Positions 23,283-30,226 of a stretch of DNA of 45,980 nucleotides are shown here, piece after piece. Both the position numbers and the translations under genes were made by a program. The stretch covers positions 267,788 to 313,767 of the forward strand of contig PLZD01000010.1 in the NCBI GenBank assembly GCA_003151975.1. The letters run 5' to 3'. Within the stretch, counting starts at the first letter, position 1, and each line of letters begins with the position of its first letter. This DNA is from Elusimicrobiota bacterium (lineage in GTDB: Bacteria; Elusimicrobiota; Elusimicrobia; UBA1565; UBA9628). Below the pieces are notes generated by a model that did not search any database, was not told the origin of the DNA, and saw only the letters and a list, made by a program, of their open reading frames with translations.

Positions 23283-24760
23283 GCGCGACCGAGACGCGAG
23301 ACATACCGCCGCGAGAGGCGGCGGTGCTGCTGTTGCTGTGCGTCGTCGCGGCTCTGCGCGTGTTCCTGATCAGCGCGGCCTTTCCCTTGTTCAACAACGT
23401 CGACGAGCCGGCGCATTTCGATCTCGTGCTCAAATACTCCCATGGGCATGTCCCTCGCGGCCTCGAACCCTACGGCCCCGAGACGGGCCGACTGATGACG
23501 CTCTATGCCTCGCCCGAGTACATGCTGCCGCCGGAGTCTCAGCGCGGTATCGCGGCGCCGCCGTGGTCTTTACGCGCCGAGCTGCTCTCAAAGTGGGATG
23601 CCATCCGCGCGCAGTGGTCGGAGGCCGTCAATTACGACGCCGCGCAGCCGCCGTTCTACTACGCCGCGGCTGGGATTTGGTACCGGTTTACGCGCGCCGG
23701 CGGCGGCAACGAGGGACGCGCGATTTATTCCATCCGATTTCTGAACATGGCCTTCCTCGTTGTCTTGATCGGCGCGGCGTATGTCTTTATGCGGCGGACT
23801 TATCCGGACCGGGTCTTCCTGCGCCTTGGCGTCCCGGCGATCTTGGCGTTTTTGCCGCAGGATTTCTTTTATTCGATCTCGAACGACGTTCCTGTTCCGC
23901 TGCTTTTCGCGGCCGCGTTCTACTCCCTGCTTGACGTTATAAAGGAGGATCGCCCGAGCCTCGCTCTTTGTGCCGCCGCCGGCGCATTCTGCGCGCTAAC
24001 CGTGCTCGACAAGCTCAGCGCCCTGCCCGTCCTGGGGGTGCTGACGGCCGCTGTTATTCTGAAAGCGCGGAAAAGCGCGGTCCGTCCCGCGTCATGGGCC
24101 GTTCTCGTCGGAGCCGCCATGATCCCCATTTGCGGATGGGCGCTGCGCAATCAGATCGTGATGGGAGACGCTCTCGGCACCGCCGAGAAGGCCCGGCTGC
24201 TCGGCTGGACGCCCCAGCCTCTGGCGGCCATGCTGCGCCATCCGATCTTTACGCCGCGCGGCGCGTGGTTCTTCATCGACGAGCTCCTTAAATCGTTCTG
24301 GCGCGGCGAGTTCTTCTGGCACCGGCGGCGGCTGTGGGAAGGAGCTCCTGTTTGCGAGCGTTTTTTCACCCTGTCCTCCATCGCGTTCCTGGGGGCCTCC
24401 GCCTGGGGCTTGCGCGCGAAGAAGCGTTTCGGAGAACGCGAAGCCGACGCGATGAGCTTTCTTGCGATCGGACTGTCGGTCTTGTTTCTGGTTTCGATAT
24501 CAATCTCGTATGATTTCGGCGATTGTCCGTATCCCTCGCGCTCCGTTCCTTTCTTATTCTCGGGCCGGCTCATCGCCGGCGTCATGGTTCCGTTTTTCGC
24601 CCTGTATCTCGACGGCCTCGAGCGGCTTCTGGCGCGCTGGCGGCGGCCGTGGCTCGCGTGGGCCGCGCTGGGCGCGGTCCTGGTCTCGATGTGCGCCGCG
24701 CAGGTCTCGCTGGTCGGGCCCATTTTCGGCAGCGCGTACAATTGGTTCCACCTGCCATAG
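23279..24760 (+). CDS. Polytopic membrane protein, DUF2142/GT-C-like
   Basis: 493 aa from the TTG at 23279, which overlaps the previous stop (TTGA); a GTG at 23228 in the same frame would give 510 aa. About 10-12 helices. The first large loop contains FNNVDEPAHFDLVLKYSHG, the DEPAH-type motif typical of DUF2142 and related GT-C proteins, and YDAAQPPFYYAAAG further on. Co-transcribed with the 22059 gene. It ends just before tRNA-Leu. Confidence 0.72.
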   Translation: MSATETRDIPPREAAVLLLLCVVAALRVFLISAAFPLFNNVDEPAHFDLVLKYSHGHVPRGLEPYGPETGRLMTLYASPEYMLPPESQRGIAAPPWSLRAELLSKWDAIRAQWSEAVNYDAAQPPFYYAAAGIWYRFTRAGGGNEGRAIYSIRFLNMAFLVVLIGAAYVFMRRTYPDRVFLRLGVPAILAFLPQDFFYSISNDVPVPLLFAAAFYSLLDVIKEDRPSLALCAAAGAFCALTVLDKLSALPVLGVLTAAVILKARKSAVRPASWAVLVGAAMIPICGWALRNQIVMGDALGTAEKARLLGWTPQPLAAMLRHPIFTPRGAWFFIDELLKSFWRGEFFWHRRRLWEGAPVCERFFTLSSIAFLGASAWGLRAKKRFGEREADAMSFLAIGLSVLFLVSISISYDFGDCPYPSRSVPFLFSGRLIAGVMVPFFALYLDGLERLLARWRRPWLAWAALGAVLVSMCAAQVSLVGPIFGSAYNWFHLP

Positions 24761-24792
24761 CCCGTGGGCCATATGTTACGATCTCAAGCGCC

Positions 24793-24876
24793 GGGCAGGT
24801 GGTGGAACTGGCATACACAAGGGACTTAAAATCCCTCGGCCGCAAGGTCATGCGGGTTCGAACCCCGCCCTGCCCA
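24793..24876 (+). tRNA. tRNA-Leu (anticodon UAA)
   Basis: A full cloverleaf can be drawn: acceptor GGGCAGG with CCTGCCC, anticodon loop CTTAAAA closed by GGGA/TCCC (anticodon TAA), a long variable arm as in leucine tRNAs, and T arm GCGGG-TTCGAAC-CCCGC. Discriminator A at 24876; CCA is not encoded. Confidence 0.97.
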
Positions 24877-24883
24877 CTCCATT

Positions 24884-24892
24884 TGATAGAAT
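24884..24892 (+). promoter_or_regulatory. Extended -10 promoter of psd
   Basis: TGA-TAGAAT (hexamer 24887-24892) lies 10 bases before the ATG at 24902, predicting a leader of 2-3 bases. It is 8 bases after the tRNA. Confidence 0.45.
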
Positions 24893-24901
24893 TCCAATCT
24901 C

Positions 24902-25555
24902 ATGGCCAAGCAAGGTCTTAGGTTCGTCGTCGCCGGTCTCGTGCTGGACCTCCTCGGCTCGGCCGTCATCGTCGGCGCCGTCCTGGGCCGGCACGCGCTG
25001 GCGCTGGCCGTCGGCATCGCGATCGTCGTCTTCGCATCCGCTTTCACGGCCTTCTGCGTCTACTTCTTCCGCGACCCCGAGCGTTCGCTGCCGACGGACC
25101 TCAAGAAGATCTATTCTCCCGGCGACGGCCGCGTGATGAGCGTCGCGCGCGAGGGACCCGGCGACATCGTAACCGCGCGCATCTTCCTGTCGGTCTTCGA
25201 CGTGCACATCCAGCGCGCTCCGTGCGCGGGCGTCGTCGAGCACGTCCAGCACGTGCGCGGGAGTTTTGCCGCCGCGATGAAGGACGAGGCCCGCGCCAAC
25301 GAGCGCTGCGTGACGACGCTGAAAGTCGAGGGCCGCGAAGAGCGCCTCGTCGTCGAGCAGGTCGCCGGCCTCGTCGCGCGGCGCATCGAGTGCTGGCCCG
25401 TCGAGGGCGACGCGCTGAAGGCCGGCGAGCGCTACGGCATCATCTATTTCGGCTCGCAGGCGGCGGTGCACTTTCCAGCGTCCTCCAAGTGCACGGTGGC
25501 TCCCGGCGACAAGGTGACGGGCGGCCTGACTGCGATCGGCGAATGGACAAACTAA
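24902..25555 (+). CDS. psd: Phosphatidylserine decarboxylase (short, membrane-linked type)
   Basis: 217 aa. Membrane segments at about 8-55, then FFRDPERSLP and SPGDGRVM, FLSVFDVHIQRAPCAG, GSFAAAMKDEARANER and VAGLVARRIECWP, which are the family's conserved blocks. The self-processing site is the Gly-Ser of YFGSQAAVHFP, whose Ser becomes the pyruvoyl group. It makes phosphatidylethanolamine from phosphatidylserine. The stop overlaps the start of pssA by 13 bases; the pair is a common bacterial operon. Confidence 0.93.
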   Translation: MAKQGLRFVVAGLVLDLLGSAVIVGAVLGRHALALAVGIAIVVFASAFTAFCVYFFRDPERSLPTDLKKIYSPGDGRVMSVAREGPGDIVTARIFLSVFDVHIQRAPCAGVVEHVQHVRGSFAAAMKDEARANERCVTTLKVEGREERLVVEQVAGLVARRIECWPVEGDALKAGERYGIIYFGSQAAVHFPASSKCTVAPGDKVTGGLTAIGEWTN

Positions 25556-26355
25556 CACTCAAGCGCGGCGGCCAGGTTCTGGCGCCCTCTCTTTTCACCG
25601 TGGGCAACATGGCCTGCGGCTTCTACGCCCTCATGTCGGTGCATCGCGGCGAGTACGCCTCGGCGGCGACGGCGATCATCATCGGGATGGTCTTCGACGC
25701 GCTGGACGGCCGCGTGGCGCGCCTCGTGCACGGCGAATCGAGCTTCGGCGTCGAGTTCGACTCGCTCTCGGACTTTCTGACCTTCGGCATCGCGCCCGCG
25801 CACATGATGTACGGCTTCATCCTGAAGGACTACGGCGTGTGGGGCTATCCGATGGCCTTCTGCTACGCCTTGTGCGGCGGGTTGCGCTTGGCGCGCTTCA
25901 ACGCGGTCGCGCACGACTCGGGCGGCAGCAAGAGCCATTTCACCGGCCTCCCGATTCCCGGCGGGGCGGGCGTGCTGGCCTCGTTCGTCCTGCTTTACCA
26001 GATCATCGAGGAGGGCCGCCCGGCGCACACCTGGAAGTTTCTGATGGATCAGGTGCCGGTGCTTTACGGTTTCGCGCCGGCGATGGTCCTGGTGGTCTCC
26101 TTCTTGATGATCTCGACGATTCCCTATCCCGCCTTCAAGCAGCCCAACGTCTTTCAGCCGCGCTCGGTGAAGGTCCTGCTCTCGGTGATCGCGTTCGCAG
26201 CACTCATCTTCGTCTATCCGCAGAACACCCTGTTTGCCTTGTTCTGGTTCTTCGCGGCGCTGGGGCCGCTGAGCCTCGCTGTCAGGCTCTTCCTCAAGCT
26301 CATCGGCCGGGGGGAGAAGCCAGCTCCACAAGAAGGGCCCGACCATCCGTTGTAA
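25543..26355 (+). CDS. pssA: CDP-diacylglycerol-serine O-phosphatidyltransferase
   Basis: 270 aa, polytopic. The CDP-alcohol phosphotransferase signature D-x2-DG-x2-AR-x8-G-x3-D-x3-D is intact from residue 52 (DALDGRVARL through GVEFDSLSD). It makes phosphatidylserine, the substrate of the preceding psd. Start is the ATG at 25543. The 3' end overlaps the convergent LssY_C gene by 56 bases. Confidence 0.95.
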   Translation: MDKLTLKRGGQVLAPSLFTVGNMACGFYALMSVHRGEYASAATAIIIGMVFDALDGRVARLVHGESSFGVEFDSLSDFLTFGIAPAHMMYGFILKDYGVWGYPMAFCYALCGGLRLARFNAVAHDSGGSKSHFTGLPIPGGAGVLASFVLLYQIIEEGRPAHTWKFLMDQVPVLYGFAPAMVLVVSFLMISTIPYPAFKQPNVFQPRSVKVLLSVIAFAALIFVYPQNTLFALFWFFAALGPLSLAVRLFLKLIGRGEKPAPQEGPDHPL

Positions 26356-26992
26356 ACGGATAACCCTTATCGTTGGCGCCGCGCCGAGGAATCTGAGGAA
26401 GTTCGAGCAACGACTTACTCGCGACGCCCGGGATGTCTCTGAGAGTTTCCGCTAAGAAATCCCGCTCTCTATCGGCGTCCGGGTCGGGGATGTGAGATAG
26501 ATCGCGCCAGCGGACCGACTTGTCGTAGTTCCCGCTGCCCCACCAAAGCTCGCGCCCGCGCGCGTCGACGATCCCGGTCCGCCACAGCCGGAAGTGATGG
26601 CGCTCGAGCACGGGCCGCACGACGCGGACCCAGTTCATGTCTTGGTCGCGGCCCATGATCCGGTAATCGTTCATCGGAGGGAAACTGGTCAAGGTCTGAA
26701 AATCAAAAAATTCTTTCAATCCGGCCCGGACGCAGCCGCTGATCGTCAGCGGGATGCTCGTCCAGCCCGCCGCCGCGAGCGCCGAGCGCACTTGCTCGTC
26801 GGTTCCCACGAATAAAATGCCGAGCGGGTCGCCGGGCCGACCCAGGCGCCCTTCGTTGCGCGCGGGCAGCGCCGCGTAGACGTCGGAAAGGTTCGGACTG
26901 ACCGCGTCGGAGAACCGCGGGCGCGCGGGCCGAAGACGATCGGAATTAAGAAGAAGGGCGAGCAGCGGCAGGCCGAGGACGGCCCGTCTCAC
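26300..26992 (-). CDS. LssY_C-domain protein
   Basis: 230 aa. Starts with the GTG that overlaps the metG stop (GTGA) and has a short hydrophobic N-terminus (GLPLLALLLNS), which could be a signal peptide or anchor. The body has the LssY_C pattern: ILFVGTDEQVRSALAAAGW, MNDYRIMGRDQDMNWVRVV, RHHFRLWRTGIVDARGRELW and SHIPDPDADRERDFLAETL. This domain occurs next to PAP2 phosphatases in LssY-like proteins, or alone; its activity is unknown. Here no PAP2 domain is attached. Confidence 0.8.
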   Translation of the reverse strand: MRRAVLGLPLLALLLNSDRLRPARPRFSDAVSPNLSDVYAALPARNEGRLGRPGDPLGILFVGTDEQVRSALAAAGWTSIPLTISGCVRAGLKEFFDFQTLTSFPPMNDYRIMGRDQDMNWVRVVRPVLERHHFRLWRTGIVDARGRELWWGSGNYDKSVRWRDLSHIPDPDADRERDFLAETLRDIPGVASKSLLELPQIPRRGANDKGYPFTTDGRALLVELASPPGR

Positions 26993-28518
26993 ACCTTGCG
27001 CGGGAACATCGGCGGGCCCTTCTGGATCTTGCCGATGCCTTTGTCCTTGCCCGCGAGAATGTCCTCGGCGGAAAGCGCGTCGGGGTATTGGCGCACGCCG
27101 AGGCGCGCCTGCATCTCGGCGGCCTTGCGCGGCATGAAGGGCTCGATCCAGCCGCCGGTGATGCGCAGGCACCAGACCACGTCGAAGAGCAAAATCTTGG
27201 CCCGCTCGTGGTCGGCGGGCTCGGCGGACTTGAAGAGCTTCCAGGGCGCTTCGTCGTTGACGCGCTCGTTGAGCTTGCCGACGACCGACCAGATGACGTT
27301 GAGCGCGCCCGAGAAATCGAGCCGCTCCATGCAGTCCGCGTATTCCTTGGTGCGGTCGGCGACCTGCTTGGGGTAGAAATCCTTTTCGGGGTTCGGGCGC
27401 GTGGGAAGCTCGCCGTTCATGTTGCCGTCGATCAAATTCTCGACGCGGGAGACCAGATTTCCGAGGTCGTTGGCGAGGTCCGCGTTATAGCGCCGTTTCA
27501 ACCCTTCGAGCGAAAAATCTCCATCATTTCCGAAAGGCATCTCGCGCAGCAGGAAGAAGCGGAAGGCGTCGACGCCGAATTCCCTCGTGATCTCGTAGGG
27601 ATCGACGAAGTTGCCCTTCGACTTCGACATCTTCTGGCCGTCGACCGTCCACCAGCCGTGGGCGTATATTTTTTTCGGAAGCGGAAGCCCCGCGGCCATG
27701 AGCATCGCGGGCCAGATCGCCGCGTGGAACCAGTAGATCTCCTTGCCGACGATGTGCACGTCCGCGGGCCAGAGATCTTTTTCGTCGGCCGCGGCCGAGT
27801 AGTAGTTGAGCAGGGCGTCAAACCAAACGTAGACGGTATGCTCCGGGTCGCCTGGGACGGGGACGCCCCATTTGACCTTCGAGCGAGAGACCGAGATGTC
27901 GTTGAGGCCTTCCTTCACGCGGGAGAGAATCTCATTGCCGCGATGCTTGGGCGAAAGAAAATCCGGGTTGGCCTTGTAGTGCGCGAGCAGAGGCTCCTGA
28001 TACTTCGAGAGCTTGAAAAAATAATTGTCTTCCTCGACGAACTGCAGCTCCCGATGGCAGTCCGGGTTGGGGCACAGGCGCTTGCCCGTCTTGTGGTCGG
28101 GAGGAGCGTCCTGCTCCGTCCAGAACGTTTCGTCCGAGACGCAGTAGTAGCCTTTGTAGTGGCCCTTGTAGATGTCGCCGCTTTTCATCAGCGCGGCGAA
28201 GATCTCCTGGACCTTCTTCTCGTGGCGCGGCTCGGTGGTGCGGATGTAATCGTCGAAGGTGATGTCGAGATGCTTCCAGAGCTGGCGGAACTTGTCGGAG
28301 ACTTCGTTGGCGAACTCGATCGGCGTCTTGCCGGCTTCTTTTGCGGCCTGCTCAATCTTCAGCCCGTGCTCGTCGGTCCCGGTCAGAAAATGGACAGGAT
28401 TGCCGCGATGGCGGTGAAAGCGCGCGAGCACGTCGGCGGCCACCGTGGTATAGGCGTGGCCGATGTGCGGGGCCGCGTTGATGTAATAGATCGGCGTCGT
28501 GATGTAGTACTTTTTCAT
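26989..28518 (-). CDS. metG: Methionyl-tRNA synthetase (short form)
   Basis: 509 aa. The class I HIGH motif is HIGHAY in YYINAAPHIGHAYTT; KMSKS is present as GQKMSKSKGNF. A zinc-type knuckle (CPNPDC) sits in the connective insert. The C-terminal anticodon-binding helical domain is followed by no tRNA-binding extension, so this is the short form. Start is the ATG at 28518, directly after the palindromic repeat; an in-frame extension upstream would be translated from repeat sequence and is rejected. The gene is probably carried by read-through from tmk-holB. Confidence 0.96.
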   Translation of the reverse strand: MKKYYITTPIYYINAAPHIGHAYTTVAADVLARFHRHRGNPVHFLTGTDEHGLKIEQAAKEAGKTPIEFANEVSDKFRQLWKHLDITFDDYIRTTEPRHEKKVQEIFAALMKSGDIYKGHYKGYYCVSDETFWTEQDAPPDHKTGKRLCPNPDCHRELQFVEEDNYFFKLSKYQEPLLAHYKANPDFLSPKHRGNEILSRVKEGLNDISVSRSKVKWGVPVPGDPEHTVYVWFDALLNYYSAAADEKDLWPADVHIVGKEIYWFHAAIWPAMLMAAGLPLPKKIYAHGWWTVDGQKMSKSKGNFVDPYEITREFGVDAFRFFLLREMPFGNDGDFSLEGLKRRYNADLANDLGNLVSRVENLIDGNMNGELPTRPNPEKDFYPKQVADRTKEYADCMERLDFSGALNVIWSVVGKLNERVNDEAPWKLFKSAEPADHERAKILLFDVVWCLRITGGWIEPFMPRKAAEMQARLGVRQYPDALSAEDILAGKDKGIGKIQKGPPMFPRKV

Positions 28519-28526
28519 AAAAAACG

Positions 28527-28638
28527 TGGTGTCAGACGTTGAATCTTTTGTTTTGTTCAATCTTTGCGGCTAGAACGCTCGAAATTGAGAGCGATGGCAA
28601 AAGACTGAACATCCAAAAAGATTCAACGTCTGACACCA
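28527..28638. repeat. 112-bp palindromic element (MITE/REP-like)
   Basis: Perfect 23-bp terminal inverted repeats at 28527-28549 and 28616-28638, starting TGGTGTCAGACGTTGAATCT. The pairing continues imperfectly inside (TGTTCAATCTTTGC against a matching inner arm), and a short CGCTC/GAGCG stem tops it, so the whole can fold into one long hairpin. It begins 9 bases before metG and ends right at the holB stop (28639). This looks like a miniature inverted-repeat or REP-type element, with no coding capacity. No second copy is in the window. Confidence 0.8.
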
Positions 28639-29571
28639 TCATAATATTTCTGTCTCCAGGGCCGCCAACAAAAGCACGGTGCGCGGATCGGCGTTGGAGC
28701 GTAAGGCCTGCCGCAGCCGGCCGAGCTCGCGCAGAGGCCGCTCGACTTTTGAGAAACCGAGCTCGCCGCTCAGGTGGCGCATGCGCAGGTCCTGCGCGAG
28801 CGCGAAGATCGCCGACTCGACCTGCGGCCTGGCGAGATAGAGCTCCTTCGGCAGGCTTTCGGCGGCGTCGATGGCCGCGAGAGGAGACGATCGCAGCGAG
28901 TCGGCGTAGTCGGGGCCGGCGGCGAGCTCGAGCGCCCGGCTGACCGAGCCGTCGCACAGGCGCGCCAGGCGCTCGGCCTTCGGGGCGTCGGCGGCGTGCT
29001 CGCGCAGCAAGGACGCGATGATCGCGGGCGACAGCGGCGAGAATGAGACTGAAAAGCAGCGCGACTGAACCGTTTTGAGCATGCGGCCCTTCTGCGCGGT
29101 TACGAGAATCCAAAGGGTCTTGGCCTGCGGCTCCTCGAGGTTCTTGAGCAGGACGTTGGCGGCCGCGTCGGTCATCGTGTGGGCGTCGCAGATGATCGCC
29201 GCCTTCCAGCCGCCGAGCATCGACTGCATCTCCATGTCGCGGCGCAGGTGGCGGATCGTGTCGGCCTGCAGCAGGCGCTGCTTGGCCGTTTCGCCTTCCA
29301 CCAGTCCCGCCTGGTAGGCGGCGTCGACGAGCTTGACGTCCGGATGAAGTCCCTTGTCGATGCCCGCGCAGTCGGAACATTCTTGGCACGGCTCGCAGTC
29401 TTCTTTCTTTTGAGAGCAGAGCAGGGCCTTGCAGAACTCCTTGGCCATGAGCGTCTTCCCCACGCCTTCGAGTCCGGAAAAAATCATGGCCGACGGGATG
29501 CGGCCGCCTGCGAGCAGTCCCTCGAGTATTTGAACGGCGCGCTTCTGGCCTTTGACCCTGCCGAAGCTCAT
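28639..29571 (-). CDS. holB: DNA polymerase III delta' subunit
   Basis: 310 aa, clamp-loader AAA+ protein. Walker A GLEGVGKT (about 33-40), zinc module with cysteines in CEPCQECSDC, NLEEP and the SRC motif (VQSRCF). The C-terminal helical part matches delta'. It overlaps tmk by ATGA. The stop abuts the palindromic element. DnaX-family gamma/tau has similar motifs, but the length and the adjacent tmk favour holB. Confidence 0.92.
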   Translation of the reverse strand: MSFGRVKGQKRAVQILEGLLAGGRIPSAMIFSGLEGVGKTLMAKEFCKALLCSQKKEDCEPCQECSDCAGIDKGLHPDVKLVDAAYQAGLVEGETAKQRLLQADTIRHLRRDMEMQSMLGGWKAAIICDAHTMTDAAANVLLKNLEEPQAKTLWILVTAQKGRMLKTVQSRCFSVSFSPLSPAIIASLLREHAADAPKAERLARLCDGSVSRALELAAGPDYADSLRSSPLAAIDAAESLPKELYLARPQVESAIFALAQDLRMRHLSGELGFSKVERPLRELGRLRQALRSNADPRTVLLLAALETEIL

Positions 29572-30185
29572 CGTTTCAGGAACCGGCGCGCGACGGCGCC
29601 GAAGAGCGTTTCATGCAGCTCTTCCACGGGCTTGCGGCCGTCAAGCACGAGCGCGCCTTTGGGCGCGAGCTTGCGGTAGCCTTGGCGCACGCGGCGCCGG
29701 AAGGCCGCGGGCTCGTTTTCAAGCCGGTCGTGCCGGCGCTTGACGTCGCGGGTATCGAACTCGCCGTCGGGGATGTCGAAGACGACGGTGAGGTCCGGCT
29801 TCAAGCCGCCGGTCGCGAGCTCGTTGGCGCGGCCGACGACGGCCTTATCGATGCCGCGCGCGTAGCCCTGATAGACTTCGGTGGAAAGGATGTAGCGCTC
29901 GCAGACGACGAGCTTGCCCGCTTTGAGCGCGGGACGCAAGGTCTCCTCGGTGTGCTGCGCGCGCGCGGCCTCGTAGAGCAGAAGCTCGGCCAAGGGTTCG
30001 ACCTGATGCTTGGGATCGAGCAGGATGCGCCGGATCTCCTCGGCAAACGAGGTGCCGCCCGGCTCGCGCGTGTGCAGGAAGGGGATGCTCATTTTCTTGA
30101 GCCGCTCGACGAGCAGGCGTGCTTGCGTGGATTTGCCGGACTTGTCGGGGCCTTCGAGGACGAGGAAAACGCCGCTGCGCTTCAC
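29568..30185 (-). CDS. tmk: Thymidylate kinase
   Basis: 205 aa, makes dTDP from dTMP. P-loop GPDKSGKST (12-20), TREPGGT (39-45) and a LID region with Arg-rich helices are seen. The usual DR(Y/F/H) element reads CERY here. GTG at 30185 is the start: TGC-TAGAAT lies 7 bases upstream. First gene of the tmk-holB-metG-LssY_C unit. With thyX, it gives dTTP. Confidence 0.95.
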   Translation of the reverse strand: MKRSGVFLVLEGPDKSGKSTQARLLVERLKKMSIPFLHTREPGGTSFAEEIRRILLDPKHQVEPLAELLLYEAARAQHTEETLRPALKAGKLVVCERYILSTEVYQGYARGIDKAVVGRANELATGGLKPDLTVVFDIPDGEFDTRDVKRRHDRLENEPAAFRRRVRQGYRKLAPKGALVLDGRKPVEELHETLFGAVARRFLKR

Positions 30186-30191
30186 TTTCTC

Positions 30192-30200
30192 ATTCTAGCA
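30192..30200 (-). promoter_or_regulatory. Extended -10 promoter of tmk (leaderless)
   Basis: On the minus strand TGC-TAGAAT (hexamer 30192-30197) ends 7 bases before the GTG start at 30185. No -35 is apparent. Confidence 0.55.
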
Positions 30201-30226
30201 TTTTGGTTTAATAGGACCCGCACACC

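Noticed and set aside
28519-28560. A longer metG N-terminus
   Set aside because: The extension would be translated from the palindromic repeat; the conserved protein starts at KKYYITTPIYY.
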